Shown in pieces: positions 14,688-23,673 of a DNA stretch of 55,800 nucleotides. Within the stretch, counting starts at the first letter, position 1. Each line of letters begins with the position of its first letter. Source of the DNA: an uncultured bacterium (GTDB lineage Bacteria > Actinomycetota > Coriobacteriia > Coriobacteriales > Coriobacteriaceae); NCBI GenBank assembly GCA_905214615.1, contig CAJMMX010000004.1:1-55800 (forward strand), given 5' to 3'. The notes under the pieces are model-generated. The model saw only the letters and a program-made list of their open reading frames with translations. It ran no database searches and had not been told where the DNA came from. The translations under genes were made by a program, and so were the position numbers.

Positions 14688-17600
14688 CTAGCGAGGCCTA
14701 TCCGAATTGACCTCATTGGCGGTGTCTTTTTCGAGCGCCGTGCGGCGGGCGCTGTAGGCGACAAGGCCGGCACCAGCTGCGGCAAGTGCTGCTGCGGCTG
14801 CTGTCAGGGGAGTGTTGACATCGCCCGTGCCCGCAAGCGCGCCCGCTTTTCCGGAGCGCTTGTTATTGCCGTGATCCTTGCCGCCGCCAGAGCCACTGCC
14901 GCCACCGGAGCTGCTTCCGCCGGAGCCACCTCCACTCGAGCCGCCCTCGCCATCAATCGTCATCGGTGCATCGTGAAGCCCCGTCGTATCCGCGCTGTCG
15001 CATACGCCGACCTGAACTTCTGAGCGCTCGCATGCCGCGTCGGGCACATGAAGCTCGTGCAGTACGGCACCCAGCACCGAGTTTGCGCCCGGTCGAATTT
15101 CCTCGAGCGTTACGGGATCGAGCGCCACCAGATTACGCGCCTTCGCATATAGCGTTACGCGTTTGCCCACCTCGTCGCTCCAGCTCTCGGGGATGGCGAA
15201 GCTCATGCGGAACTGTGCCGTGCAACCCGGTGCCAGCACGGCGTTGCCGTTGTCGGCTACCAGCGGGTGCGTTGCAAAACATGCGCCCAGCGTCTCGAGC
15301 GCGTACTTCACGTGTGCCATGTCGTTGGCCGAAGCGTCTTCGGCAAGCTCTGGATCGTGGATCGAAGCCATGCGTACGTTCGCCCCGAATCCGATGGATG
15401 CGCTGGAGAACGGCTGGCTGGAGCCCTCTCGGTACAGATCGATCGTGCCGGCGGTCAGCAAAGTGTTGCCGTCGTTTCGCACCGTGACCATGAAGGACTC
15501 GCCTGCTGCTCCGGGCACCACCGCGCCCGAGGTAGCGACCGCGCCCGTCGGAGTGGCACACGCCACCAAGGGCACTTCGATGCCGTGCAGCTCCGCCTTG
15601 CTCTGCTCCGCGCTCACAATGTGCGTGGCGAGCGCGGAGAGCATGCCTCCCGACGTCAAAAATGTCGTTATCTGATCGACGGGATGGTCCAGTTCGCACA
15701 TCACGAACGGCTCCGTGAACAGATCGCCTGCCAAGGTGCTGGCGAAGATGCGGAAGTGCTTGCCCATCACTGCTACCGGGTTGCCTTCTTCGTCGTAGGT
15801 TTGTCCCACCTTGCCATCGGTGTTCTCTACATAGAGCACGCACCTGCCGTTGTTGCTCACGCTAAACGATGCCGGGCCACAGCCTGCGGCACCCACGGGC
15901 TGCGTTGCAAATGCCGATGTGCCTCGCGTCCAAGTAATGTGCTGCAGTTGCTCGTTGACGGTTGCCAAAAAGCCCGAGTGTTGTGGCCACGGCACCGCAC
16001 GGGGCACCGTGGCGTCTGGTGACATAACGCCCCAGCCCGCAATGGACTGGCCGATCACGGCGTACGATGCGCAGCCGCAGCCGTCTGCGGTCTCGTACGC
16101 AACGGGCACCACCATTTTGCCGTTGATAGTTTCGGGCTCGCCCAGCTCGATACTCGACGGTGCTTGCGGAAAGCGGAGAACTTGGCGGAACGTCAGGCTG
16201 TCGCCCGAAACGTCCGACCACAGGGTAAAGCACTCCAGCGCAACCTCAGCCTCGCTGCCGAGCACCTTTTCTGCGGTGGTTCCGCGGCGGTGGAGGTAGG
16301 CACCCGACAGGCGCCCGTCGACCAGCGTCTTGCCCACCGTGATACGCGGGCACTGCAGGCAATGGTAGCCATCCTCTTGCAGGCGGCCGCGCGAGATGCT
16401 GCGCCATGACGTATGCGACACCACGCGGATCTCGTCATTACTTATGCGCAGGCGCACAACGGACAGTATGCCGGCTGTGCTTGCCGTATCGAAAAGGGTG
16501 TTGTCGCCGGCGGGGCGCTCGCCGGAGACCAGCAGCACGTAGGCGTCCTGGTCTCCCCTCCCGTCCGTATATTCCACCACGTCGAAGTCGTAATCGTATG
16601 TGCCGTCGCGCTCCACGTCGCCCTCGCCAAACCCAAGGGGGAAGTCCACGGGCGTGGGAGCGGACCACGTGCCGTTCGTCTTTGTATGCACCACCAGTCG
16701 CGAGCGGCCATTGTCGCCGTAGCGCACCGAGGCGATACGGAACAGGCATTCTACGCCGGCAATCATCGTTAGCTTCATGTGGGCTTCGCTGAGCACGCCG
16801 GAAAACAGCACGTTGTCGCTCGAGGGTTTTATGCCGCCACGCTCGTCCTCCGACACGCCGGCAGAATTGGCGTTCGGGTCCGCAACGGCGTTCGTTGACT
16901 GACCGATGTAGGTGTACTCATACATCGGCGCGGCATTTTCGTCGTTCTCCATCAGCGCGTGGACGAAATGTTCGACCTGTCCCGTGTCGTCGCTCTCCGC
17001 GTTCGTCTCGAGCTCAATGCGCGTGACCGCTTGATCCCAATCGCGCACGACAGGCGCGGCGTTTACGGCAGTGGCCTTAACCTCGGCGCGTGCGAGCAGC
17101 TCGGCGTTGGTGACGATGGTGGCCGATGCGATAAACTGCGGCACACCACCTGCCTCGGCGTTGCCGGCCGAGCCGAAGCAGGCATCCAGCGCATAAGGCG
17201 TATCTCCACCCAATGCCAGCTCAGAGCGTTGGAGCACATACTGGTCGCCATTGTTCACCGACATATTCCACGAATCGATGAGTGTGGGCCACGACCCCGA
17301 CCAAGCCTTGGTGGTCCACTTGAACATTACGAACTGGAGTATCACATCGACATCGACGTCTGCACCCACGCGCAGCCGCGGAAGCTGGTGTCCATCTGCC
17401 TTCTCGTACCCAATGAACAGCGTGAGGGATGCGGCACCGCGCACGGCAGACGAAGCGACGCCTGCAACGCCGGCTCCAAAGGTGACGGCAAGTCCGATCT
17501 GGATGGTGAACGAGCCCGACGTGTTGGAATAGTCGAGCGAAATGTTCTTGAAAAACGCCGCGCCGCTGCCGTGCGTGTGGGCACCCACAGCGAGCGCCAG

Positions 17601-19055
17601 CTTCGCCAGCACCCAAGGGTTGACGTTTAGGAAAAATGGCACCGGTCCTAGGGTAAACTGCTCGGTCCAATTGAGGTCAGTTCTTACCTGGAAGAGGGCC
17701 TTAATATTGCCGTATGCGGGGTCGTTGTTGTTACCCCAGGTTTTGCCCACCCAATCGTAGGCGAGCGAGCCGTACAGCTGTGTGGCGATATCCATCGTGA
17801 ACAGCGGCGTGCAATGGTGGCGAAGGAGCTTGGTGTTTCTTGGATCGGTGCCCGAACCGGCACTCATACTTTTGTACTGATTCCACTTCCCCTCCATCTC
17901 GTCGAGGTAGCGGTTTGCCTGCTTGGCACCCGACTCGCGCGGTGATTTCTTCCAGTACTCTGGATCTGGATTGCCCGAATCGTTCATATAGCTGGCTGGT
18001 TTGTATCCTCCGCCAAACAGCACGTATCCAGCAAACGAGAAATCAAAGAGGATCGGAAATGTGGGTATCCAGCACGTGAACTTATTGCCGCCGATGCCGG
18101 GAAACGCCGCGGGGAAATCAAACGGAGTGATCTCTTGGTCCATGGTGGTGGGAATGATGGTGGTCGAGCCCGATTCCGCCTTTGCGGCCGGCGCGGTGAC
18201 AACGGCCATAGGGGATGAAAGCGTGTAGGTTTTGCCCTGATAGTCGAGGACAAAGCGCAGTTTGCACCCTTCTTCCAGAAGGCCCGATGCCGCGTCGAGA
18301 AACATGTCTTCGAGTGTGAACGTCGCCAGATTATCCGCGCCCGATGCGCTGGCCTTGATCTGACCGATCTGCGTGACGGTTTCGGGTGAGCTGCCCGCGG
18401 CAGACGTCACTTTGTTGATGCGCAGCGTTGCCTGCCCACCCTGCGGCAGATGAGCCTGTACAGCGAAGGCGTGCGTGTCGGGCTGCTCGTTTGCCGTGTC
18501 GTCTTTCGGCAATGCCATAAACGTGGCTTCAGCGTACTGGATGTCCCATTCGTCGAATGTGAGCTGGCGGAAGTACGGCTCGCCGTCGGAAAGCGGACGC
18601 GTGGGCGCGGTTATGGCGGTGCCGCCCTGGATGCGCGCAAGGGGAATCTCGACATCACGGTAGCCCGCCACACTAATGGAGATGCCGCCGTTAAAGTCGT
18701 ACGCGTCAAGGAGCGTTGCCTCGTCCACGTAGCCTTCCGAAAGCGGCGCGACCTCAAAGATGGCCGTGCCTTCGTCGTCGGTCGTGGCGGTGAGCTGCTT
18801 GCCTGCGGCATAGCGTGATGTGAGCGTGACCTGGGCACCTGCGATGGGCGCATTCTTGTTGGCGACGTCGACCACGACCACACCAAACATGGTGCGCGAG
18901 AGAACGAGCACCCTGAAGGGGTCTTTTTCGTCGGCATAGGCTTCGGTGGGCGCAAACGGCAATATGAAGGCGTTTGCGCTTCCCGGCACGCGCGGCAACA
19001 TAATGCTCGCCAGCGAGGGCGCTCCGGCAACAAGTAACGAACGGCGATCAAGCAT
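14688..19055 (-). CDS. Large Tat-exported, sortase-anchored surface protein
   Basis: 1455 residues from ATG 19055, preceded by GGGAG; the frame continues to 19151 but would put 32 residues before the signal. The start carries a twin-arginine type signal (DRRSLLVAG, then a hydrophobic run ending SANA). Next is a carboxypeptidase-regulatory-like beta-sandwich (VVDVANKNAPIAGAQVTL), a long region without a recognised domain, and a propeller-like section around residues 700-1150. The C-terminus has a Gly/Ser-rich wall-spanning linker, LAGTG at about 1407-1411, a hydrophobic helix and basic residues, a sortase signal of non-LPXTG type. Probably exported folded and attached to peptidoglycan. Function unknown; adhesion or substrate binding is a guess. 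The LuxR gene upstream may regulate it. Confidence 0.85.
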   Translation of the reverse strand: MLDRRSLLVAGAPSLASIMLPRVPGSANAFILPFAPTEAYADEKDPFRVLVLSRTMFGVVVVDVANKNAPIAGAQVTLTSRYAAGKQLTATTDDEGTAIFEVAPLSEGYVDEATLLDAYDFNGGISISVAGYRDVEIPLARIQGGTAITAPTRPLSDGEPYFRQLTFDEWDIQYAEATFMALPKDDTANEQPDTHAFAVQAHLPQGGQATLRINKVTSAAGSSPETVTQIGQIKASASGADNLATFTLEDMFLDAASGLLEEGCKLRFVLDYQGKTYTLSSPMAVVTAPAAKAESGSTTIIPTTMDQEITPFDFPAAFPGIGGNKFTCWIPTFPILFDFSFAGYVLFGGGYKPASYMNDSGNPDPEYWKKSPRESGAKQANRYLDEMEGKWNQYKSMSAGSGTDPRNTKLLRHHCTPLFTMDIATQLYGSLAYDWVGKTWGNNNDPAYGNIKALFQVRTDLNWTEQFTLGPVPFFLNVNPWVLAKLALAVGAHTHGSGAAFFKNISLDYSNTSGSFTIQIGLAVTFGAGVAGVASSAVRGAASLTLFIGYEKADGHQLPRLRVGADVDVDVILQFVMFKWTTKAWSGSWPTLIDSWNMSVNNGDQYVLQRSELALGGDTPYALDACFGSAGNAEAGGVPQFIASATIVTNAELLARAEVKATAVNAAPVVRDWDQAVTRIELETNAESDDTGQVEHFVHALMENDENAAPMYEYTYIGQSTNAVADPNANSAGVSEDERGGIKPSSDNVLFSGVLSEAHMKLTMIAGVECLFRIASVRYGDNGRSRLVVHTKTNGTWSAPTPVDFPLGFGEGDVERDGTYDYDFDVVEYTDGRGDQDAYVLLVSGERPAGDNTLFDTASTAGILSVVRLRISNDEIRVVSHTSWRSISRGRLQEDGYHCLQCPRITVGKTLVDGRLSGAYLHRRGTTAEKVLGSEAEVALECFTLWSDVSGDSLTFRQVLRFPQAPSSIELGEPETINGKMVVPVAYETADGCGCASYAVIGQSIAGWGVMSPDATVPRAVPWPQHSGFLATVNEQLQHITWTRGTSAFATQPVGAAGCGPASFSVSNNGRCVLYVENTDGKVGQTYDEEGNPVAVMGKHFRIFASTLAGDLFTEPFVMCELDHPVDQITTFLTSGGMLSALATHIVSAEQSKAELHGIEVPLVACATPTGAVATSGAVVPGAAGESFMVTVRNDGNTLLTAGTIDLYREGSSQPFSSASIGFGANVRMASIHDPELAEDASANDMAHVKYALETLGACFATHPLVADNGNAVLAPGCTAQFRMSFAIPESWSDEVGKRVTLYAKARNLVALDPVTLEEIRPGANSVLGAVLHELHVPDAACERSEVQVGVCDSADTTGLHDAPMTIDGEGGSSGGGSGGSSSGGGSGSGGGKDHGNNKRSGKAGALAGTGDVNTPLTAAAAALAAAGAGLVAYSARRTALEKDTANEVNSDRPR

Positions 19056-19210
19056 CTTTGGCTCCCATCCCGCAGGTATCGATGGAAATAATCCAATTTT
19101 GCGAGAAGCCGCTTCGTGGCGGTAGTGCCGTTCAAGGGTCAAAATGTCCAAATTGATCGAGCGGAGTGCCGGGTTCCGGAACGCGTTCGATGCGCTTGGC
19201 AGCCCGGTCG

Positions 19211-20215
19211 CTAACGCAACATATGCGCGACCAGCTCGGCACGAGTTCCGATACCAAGCTTGGCATACACTCCTGATAGGCGGTTTTTAACGGTGCCCGG
19301 CGATACTCCCATATGACGTGCGATTTCGGCGTTGGTCCACCCACGACAGGCGAGCATGGCCATGGTGAATTCCGTGGTCGTTAGATCGTCGGCCACGTCC
19401 TCGCCCGAATCGGGGTTGTGGATGCGTCGCCAGCCGTAGCTGAATCGATACGTGATCTCGATGATGCGTGCGAAATCGTCAGGGTATTGCGATTTTAGGC
19501 ATGCCTCGATGAGTCCCTGCAAAAGGCCATGGTGTTCGCCGATGAGTTCGATAAGGCCGTCGGGGCGCGCAATGTCCCAAGCGGCGCCAAAATGCGCTTT
19601 TGCGGCGTCGACGTCTTTGAGACTCATACAGGCCATCGAAGCCGACAAGTGCAGGAATAGCTCCGAGATGGGGTAGCTTCCCTGTTTCATAATCAGGGCG
19701 TTTTCCGCCATGCCCAGGCTGCGGCCGTATTCGCCGCGCAGATACAACGCGTGCGCCATCACGTAGCTGGCGAACAGGCGCAGGCCTTCGGGCAGATGCG
19801 CCGCAAGTGGATAAAACTCTTCGGCAGAATACGGGGAAGGCAAGTGCAACAGGACGCTCGCGGCGGAGGCGAACAGGATATGCGTGGCGTGGACGGCAGA
19901 CGATTCCTCGTCAGTTGGCGTATCGAGGATGCCCGCAAGGCAACGACGGGCATCGGTGATACGGTTGAGCGACAGACTGGCATATCCGCAGATAAGGCAT
20001 GCGGAATAGCGCAGCGCGGGGTCGGTGGCGTCAAGATAGGGGCGTGCTGTCTCGGCGGCGAGTGTGGCCTGTCCGCGAAAGTACAGCGCTTCCGCCGTGG
20101 CGATGGTGCGTGAATCGGGGTCGGAAATGCCTGCAACCGCAGCGTCAATCTGCCCCGGCACAAAGGCGGTGCACATCAACGGCATGGGAATGCGCGGGTA
20201 GCCATCGCAGTCCAT
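19211..20215 (-). CDS. LuxR family transcriptional regulator with helical repeat N-domain
   Basis: 334 residues from ATG 20215 (GGGAGATGGAAG upstream; nine extra codons would reach 20242). The last 65 residues form a LuxR/GerE HTH (LACRGWTNAEIARHMGVSPGTVKNRLSGVYAKLGI). The N-terminal 250 residues are alpha-helical and TPR-like (ALRYSACLICGYASL, LRLFASYVMAHALYLRGEYGRSLGMAENAL), as in MalT-type regulators but without an ATPase domain. Lies 155 bp upstream of the surface-protein gene in the same direction, so a regulatory link is likely. Such LuxR proteins are abundant in Collinsella-like genomes. Confidence 0.85.
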   Translation of the reverse strand: MDCDGYPRIPMPLMCTAFVPGQIDAAVAGISDPDSRTIATAEALYFRGQATLAAETARPYLDATDPALRYSACLICGYASLSLNRITDARRCLAGILDTPTDEESSAVHATHILFASAASVLLHLPSPYSAEEFYPLAAHLPEGLRLFASYVMAHALYLRGEYGRSLGMAENALIMKQGSYPISELFLHLSASMACMSLKDVDAAKAHFGAAWDIARPDGLIELIGEHHGLLQGLIEACLKSQYPDDFARIIEITYRFSYGWRRIHNPDSGEDVADDLTTTEFTMAMLACRGWTNAEIARHMGVSPGTVKNRLSGVYAKLGIGTRAELVAHMLR

Positions 20216-20512
20216 CTTCCATCTCCCAACAGCTGGCAACATTAGCAGCCATTTTACCCCTGTTGATCGGGACTGGAATTTGTGGTTATCGCCTACGATT
20301 ATGCCGAACGTATAAAGGAAGAGTCTATTGGCGATGCTCCCAAGGTGGCTACCGAAGCCTAGCTGACCTCGACATTAGGAAAAATTGCCACCCCTGCAAA
20401 AAGCTCCGTCGCAGCGATGGGAAACGAACCTCGCTCTGCATATAATGAGGTCATATGACGGTGCGTTTGCATACGTGTAGCGCATTCCCATCGAACCGAA
20501 AAGGAGCTTTGC
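20216..20512 (+). other. Intergenic region before GMP synthase
   Basis: Holds a clear -10-like TATAAT (20441-20446) for the downstream gene, without a convincing -35. No terminator or RNA structure that I trust; a resemblance to a purine riboswitch was examined and dropped. Confidence 0.35.
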
Positions 20513-21493
20513 ATGGATCCCAACAAGCGTCCCGACGACATGGTGCGTATCACCACTCCCGAACTTGCCCAGGTGTTCATCGATGAGCAGGTTGCTGCAA
20601 TCCGCGAGCAGATTGGCGACAAGAAGGTCCTGCTGGCTCTTTCCGGCGGCGTCGACAGTTCTGTAGTTGCGGCCCTGCTCATCAAAGCTATCGGCAAGCA
20701 GCTCATCTGCGTGCATGTGAACCACGGCCTGATGCGCAAGGGCGAGAGCGAACAGGTCGTCGACGTCTTCAAGAACCAGATGGATGCGAACCTGGTCTAT
20801 GTCGACGCTACTGATCGCTTCCTGGAAAAGCTCGTGGACGTCGAGGAGCCCGAGGCCAAGCGCAAGATTATCGGCGCCGAGTTCATTCGCGTGTTCGAGG
20901 AGGAGGCCCGCAAGGTTGGCGACGAGGTCAGTTTCCTCGCCCAGGGCACCATCTATCCCGACATTCTGGAGTCGCAGGACGGCGTGAAGGCTCACCACAA
21001 CGTTGGCGGCCTGCCCGAGGACCTGCAGTTTGAGCTCTGCGAGCCCGTCAAGCTGCTGTACAAGGACGAGGTGCGCGTCGTGGGTCGCGAGCTCGGCCTG
21101 CCCGAGAACATGGTCGAGCGCCAGCCGTTCCCCGGCCCCGGCCTGGGCGTCCGTTGCCTTGGCGCCATCACCCGCGACCGCCTCGAGGCGCTGCGCGAGG
21201 CCGACGCCATTGTGCGCGAGGAGATCGACAAGGCCGGTCTGACCATCTGGCAGTATTTTGCCGTCGTGCCCGACTTCCGCGCCACCGGCGTGCGCGAGGG
21301 CAAGCGCGCCTACGACTGGCCCTGCATCATCCGCTGCATCAACACCGTCGATGTCATGACCGCCGAGGTACCTGAGCTCGACTGGGCGCTGCTCAAGCGC
21401 ATTACCGCTCGCGTGACCGCCGAGGTCTCCGGTATTTGCCGCGTTTGCTACGACCTCACGCCGAAGCCCGTCGGCACGGTCGAGTGGGAGTAA
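20513..21493 (+). CDS. guaA: GMP synthase ATP-pyrophosphatase subunit (no glutaminase domain)
   Basis: 326 residues from ATG 20513 (AAGGAG). Converts XMP, ATP and ammonia to GMP. The PP-loop SGGVDSS is at 44-50, followed by HVNHGLMRKGE, the XMP-site region AHHNVGGLPEDL, PFPGPGLGVRCLG and the C-terminal dimerisation domain ending KPVGTVEWE. Normal bacterial GuaA is about 510-525 residues because an N-terminal class I glutamine amidotransferase is fused; here the protein starts about 25 residues before the ATPase domain. Either a separate glutaminase subunit exists elsewhere, as in archaea, or free ammonia is used. No such gene lies nearby. Confidence 0.9.
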   Translation: MDPNKRPDDMVRITTPELAQVFIDEQVAAIREQIGDKKVLLALSGGVDSSVVAALLIKAIGKQLICVHVNHGLMRKGESEQVVDVFKNQMDANLVYVDATDRFLEKLVDVEEPEAKRKIIGAEFIRVFEEEARKVGDEVSFLAQGTIYPDILESQDGVKAHHNVGGLPEDLQFELCEPVKLLYKDEVRVVGRELGLPENMVERQPFPGPGLGVRCLGAITRDRLEALREADAIVREEIDKAGLTIWQYFAVVPDFRATGVREGKRAYDWPCIIRCINTVDVMTAEVPELDWALLKRITARVTAEVSGICRVCYDLTPKPVGTVEWE

Positions 21494-21505
21494 GCTAACT
21501 CACCT

Positions 21506-21539
21506 AGCCCCCGTTTCCGCTTGGAAGCGGGGGCTTTTT
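21506..21539 (+). terminator. Rho-independent terminator after guaA
   Basis: 13-bp stem (21506-21518 with 21523-21535, one wobble), loop GCTT, then a T5 run. Confidence 0.9.
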
Positions 21540-21590
21540 GCTGGCGCTTCGCCCAATTTCGCGCATCTTGGGCCTCACGTATCCTGCGAA

Positions 21591-22766
21591 CTAACAGATG
21601 TGACAAAGGGGCAGTTCCTTTGTCGCATCTTCGATGTTATGCGCGGGAAGAGTCACGAGCATGGTCGTTCCGCGCTCCGAGCTCTCTTCGACCTCGATGG
21701 AGCCGCCGTGGAGTGCGGCAATCTCCCAGACCAGTGCAAGCCCCAGCCCCACGCCGCCATATGCCCTGCTGCGCGATTTGTCGACGCGAAAGAAGGGCTG
21801 AAAGATGCTCGTCTGGTATTGCTCGGGAATGCCCGGTCCCTGGTCGCGCACGCGTAGCAGCACGCGGTCGCCTTCGGCGCAGGCGTTGATTTGCACGGTC
21901 GAGTTGGGCGCGCTATAGCGTATGGCGTTTTCGGTCAAGTTGAACAGCAACCGATAGATCAGCGTGTCGCTGCCGATCGTTTGCGCGTCGCCCTCACTTG
22001 TAAGCGTGATGTCTTTTTGCTCGGCAAGGGGTGCCAGGTCCGTGAGCACTTCTTCGATCATCGGCGCTAGGTCAATCACATCGTTGCAAGGGACACTGCG
22101 CAGCTCGCTCATCTCGAGCAGGGTCTTTGTCATGTGCGTCATTCGCTCGGTCTGCTCCTGCAGCAGCCCGAGCAGGCTCGCTGTATCGGCATCGACGTCG
22201 GGGTGCTCGGCGCAAAACAGCTCAACCTGGGCCTGCATGAGCGCAAGCGGCGTGCGCAGTTCGTGCGCCGCATTGCCCGTAAACTGTCTTTGTGCGGAAA
22301 ATCCCTCGTCAAGGCGGGTAATCATGTCGTTAAACGACGCGCTGCAGCGCCTGAGTTCAGATGGCACGTCCTCGCTGATTTTTGTGTCGGCGAGGTTGTC
22401 GGGCCGCACGCTCTCGACTTGCGTCGCAAAGAAGCGCAACGGCCGCAGCGCATGTCCGCTCACAAAGTAGGCCAGCACGCCGCCGAGCAGCGTCACCGCC
22501 GCAGTTATATACCAGCTCGTCGCGCCAAACGATTCTTGGGCGTCGTTCACGACGATGGTCAGCGCGTCGTCGAGCTCTTTGTTTGTCGGGTCAAATGAGC
22601 TGGGCGAGGCCGCCTCCACCTTGCTGTGCGCCGATAGTTCATTGCCGATCGAGTCCATGTAGCGCATGCCGGAGTAGCCAACCAGGCAATTCATAAGTAC
22701 GCAGGTTGAACATATCAGCAGTGCCGTCATCAACGTGATGCGCCACTGCAGCGACAGCCGCTTCAT
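21591..22766 (-). CDS. Sensor histidine kinase with repeat-encoded C-terminus
   Basis: 391 residues. Two transmembrane helices (about 10-30 and 87-107) bracket a short extracytoplasmic loop, then HAMP, HisKA with phospho-His168 (NAAHELRTPLA), and HATPase (N-box NLTENAIRYS, DQGPGIP, GVGLGLA). Starts with ATGA overlap on the response regulator stop. The frame runs into a TGTGACAAAGGG-type hairpin repeat (21597-21629), so the last twelve residues (DATKELPLCHIC) come from the repeat and the stop lies just beyond it. Signal unknown; it may control the divergent redox cluster. Confidence 0.9.
   Translation of the reverse strand: MKRLSLQWRITLMTALLICSTCVLMNCLVGYSGMRYMDSIGNELSAHSKVEAASPSSFDPTNKELDDALTIVVNDAQESFGATSWYITAAVTLLGGVLAYFVSGHALRPLRFFATQVESVRPDNLADTKISEDVPSELRRCSASFNDMITRLDEGFSAQRQFTGNAAHELRTPLALMQAQVELFCAEHPDVDADTASLLGLLQEQTERMTHMTKTLLEMSELRSVPCNDVIDLAPMIEEVLTDLAPLAEQKDITLTSEGDAQTIGSDTLIYRLLFNLTENAIRYSAPNSTVQINACAEGDRVLLRVRDQGPGIPEQYQTSIFQPFFRVDKSRSRAYGGVGLGLALVWEIAALHGGSIEVEESSERGTTMLVTLPAHNIEDATKELPLCHIC
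21597..21629. repeat. Hairpin repeat R1 (TGTGACAAAGGG family)
   Basis: Inverted repeat GATGTGACAAAGGGG/CAGTTCCTTTGTCGCATC inside the 3' end of the kinase gene. It is followed by GATGTTATGCGCGGGA, closely matched after repeat R2 at 27541, so the two share flanking sequence. Confidence 0.85.
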
Positions 22767-23437
22767 TTGCCGTCCTCCATAACGTAGCCTTCGCCGATTC
22801 GGTTGCGGATGGGGTCGTGCCCCAACGCGCCGCGCAGCTTTTTGCGCAGCGACGAGATGTGCACGCGGGTCGCGTTGCTAAAGCTGTTGACGCTGCTGTC
22901 CCATACATGCTCGATAAGCTCTTCCTGGCTCACCGGCCGCCCCTGGTTAAGCATCAGGTATTCCAAGATGCCGGTCTCCTTGCGCGTGAGGGATAGGGTC
23001 TCGCCGCCCACGGAGGCGAGGCGCGCTTTGGTGTCAAAGCTCAGCGATCCACAGGTTAGAACAACGTCGTTTTGCGTAAAGCGCCTGAGCGTGAGACTGC
23101 GTATGCGTGCCGCCAGCTCGTCAAGATGGAACGGCTTGGTGAGGTAGTCGTTGGCGCCCGCATCGAGCCCCGCTACCTTGTCGGAGACCTCGCCACGTGC
23201 CGAGAGCACGAGCACCTTGGTCTCGCAATCGGTAATTCTGAGTTGCCTGAGCACGGTCATGCCGTCGACATGGGGGAGATTGAGGTCGAGCACGACAAGA
23301 TCAAAGGTCTCGACATCGAGCAGATCGAGGGCCTGCTGCCCGTCGTAGCAGCAGTCGACGCTATAGGCCAAGTTGCGCAGGCTGCGTGCGATCGCATCGC
23401 ACAGCGCCCGCTCGTCCTCGACGACCAAGATGCGCAT
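22763..23437 (-). CDS. OmpR-family response regulator
   Basis: 224 residues; AAGGAGAAC precedes ATG 23437. Receiver domain with acidic pocket (VVEDE), phospho-acceptor Asp51 (VVLDLNLP), Thr/Ser (VLSARGE) and Lys (TKPF); then a winged-helix DNA-binding domain (VWDSSVNSFSNATRVHISSLRKKL). Overlaps the kinase start by 4 bp, so the pair is translated together. Diverges from the CXXC/4Fe-4S/TlpA operon with about 90 bp between, making those genes likely targets. Confidence 0.93.
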   Translation of the reverse strand: MRILVVEDERALCDAIARSLRNLAYSVDCCYDGQQALDLLDVETFDLVVLDLNLPHVDGMTVLRQLRITDCETKVLVLSARGEVSDKVAGLDAGANDYLTKPFHLDELAARIRSLTLRRFTQNDVVLTCGSLSFDTKARLASVGGETLSLTRKETGILEYLMLNQGRPVSQEELIEHVWDSSVNSFSNATRVHISSLRKKLRGALGHDPIRNRIGEGYVMEDGK

Positions 23438-23526
23438 AACGTTCTCCTTGCATAGTCATTCACGCTTAACACGGATTTTATAGTCGGTATGGTCCAATGG
23501 GTCGCGAAACGAAAGGAGTGGTCAGA

Positions 23527-23673
23527 TTGTTCAAAGCGATTAAGCCTGTGGCGCAGGTGGCTTTGCTGATCGTTGGGGTAGCCATGGTTGGCTTTGGAAT
23601 TATGCGCGGCGAGGCAGATGCCGTGCTGGCCAAGGCAATCAGGCTGTGCTTGGAGTGTATCGGAATTGGATAA
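23527..23673 (+). CDS. CD1871A-type CXXC membrane peptide
   Basis: 48 residues from a TTG start at 23527 with AAAGGAG ten bases upstream. A single hydrophobic helix (VALLIVGVAMVGFGIM) is followed by RGEADAVLAKAIRLCLECIGIG. The closing CLECIGIG motif is that of the small CD1871A family, known beside 4Fe-4S membrane proteins and TlpA-like redoxins, exactly as here. Easily missed because of its length and TTG start. Its stop overlaps the next start. Role unknown; the CXXC pair suggests thiol redox or metal transfer at the membrane. Confidence 0.85.
   Translation: MFKAIKPVAQVALLIVGVAMVGFGIMRGEADAVLAKAIRLCLECIGIG

Noticed and set aside
20437..20480. Purine-riboswitch-like TATAAT...ATATG spacing before guaA
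   Set aside because: The other conserved parts (GTTTCTACC, CCGTAAA, GACTA and a closing P1 stem) are missing, and TATAAT is better explained as a promoter -10.
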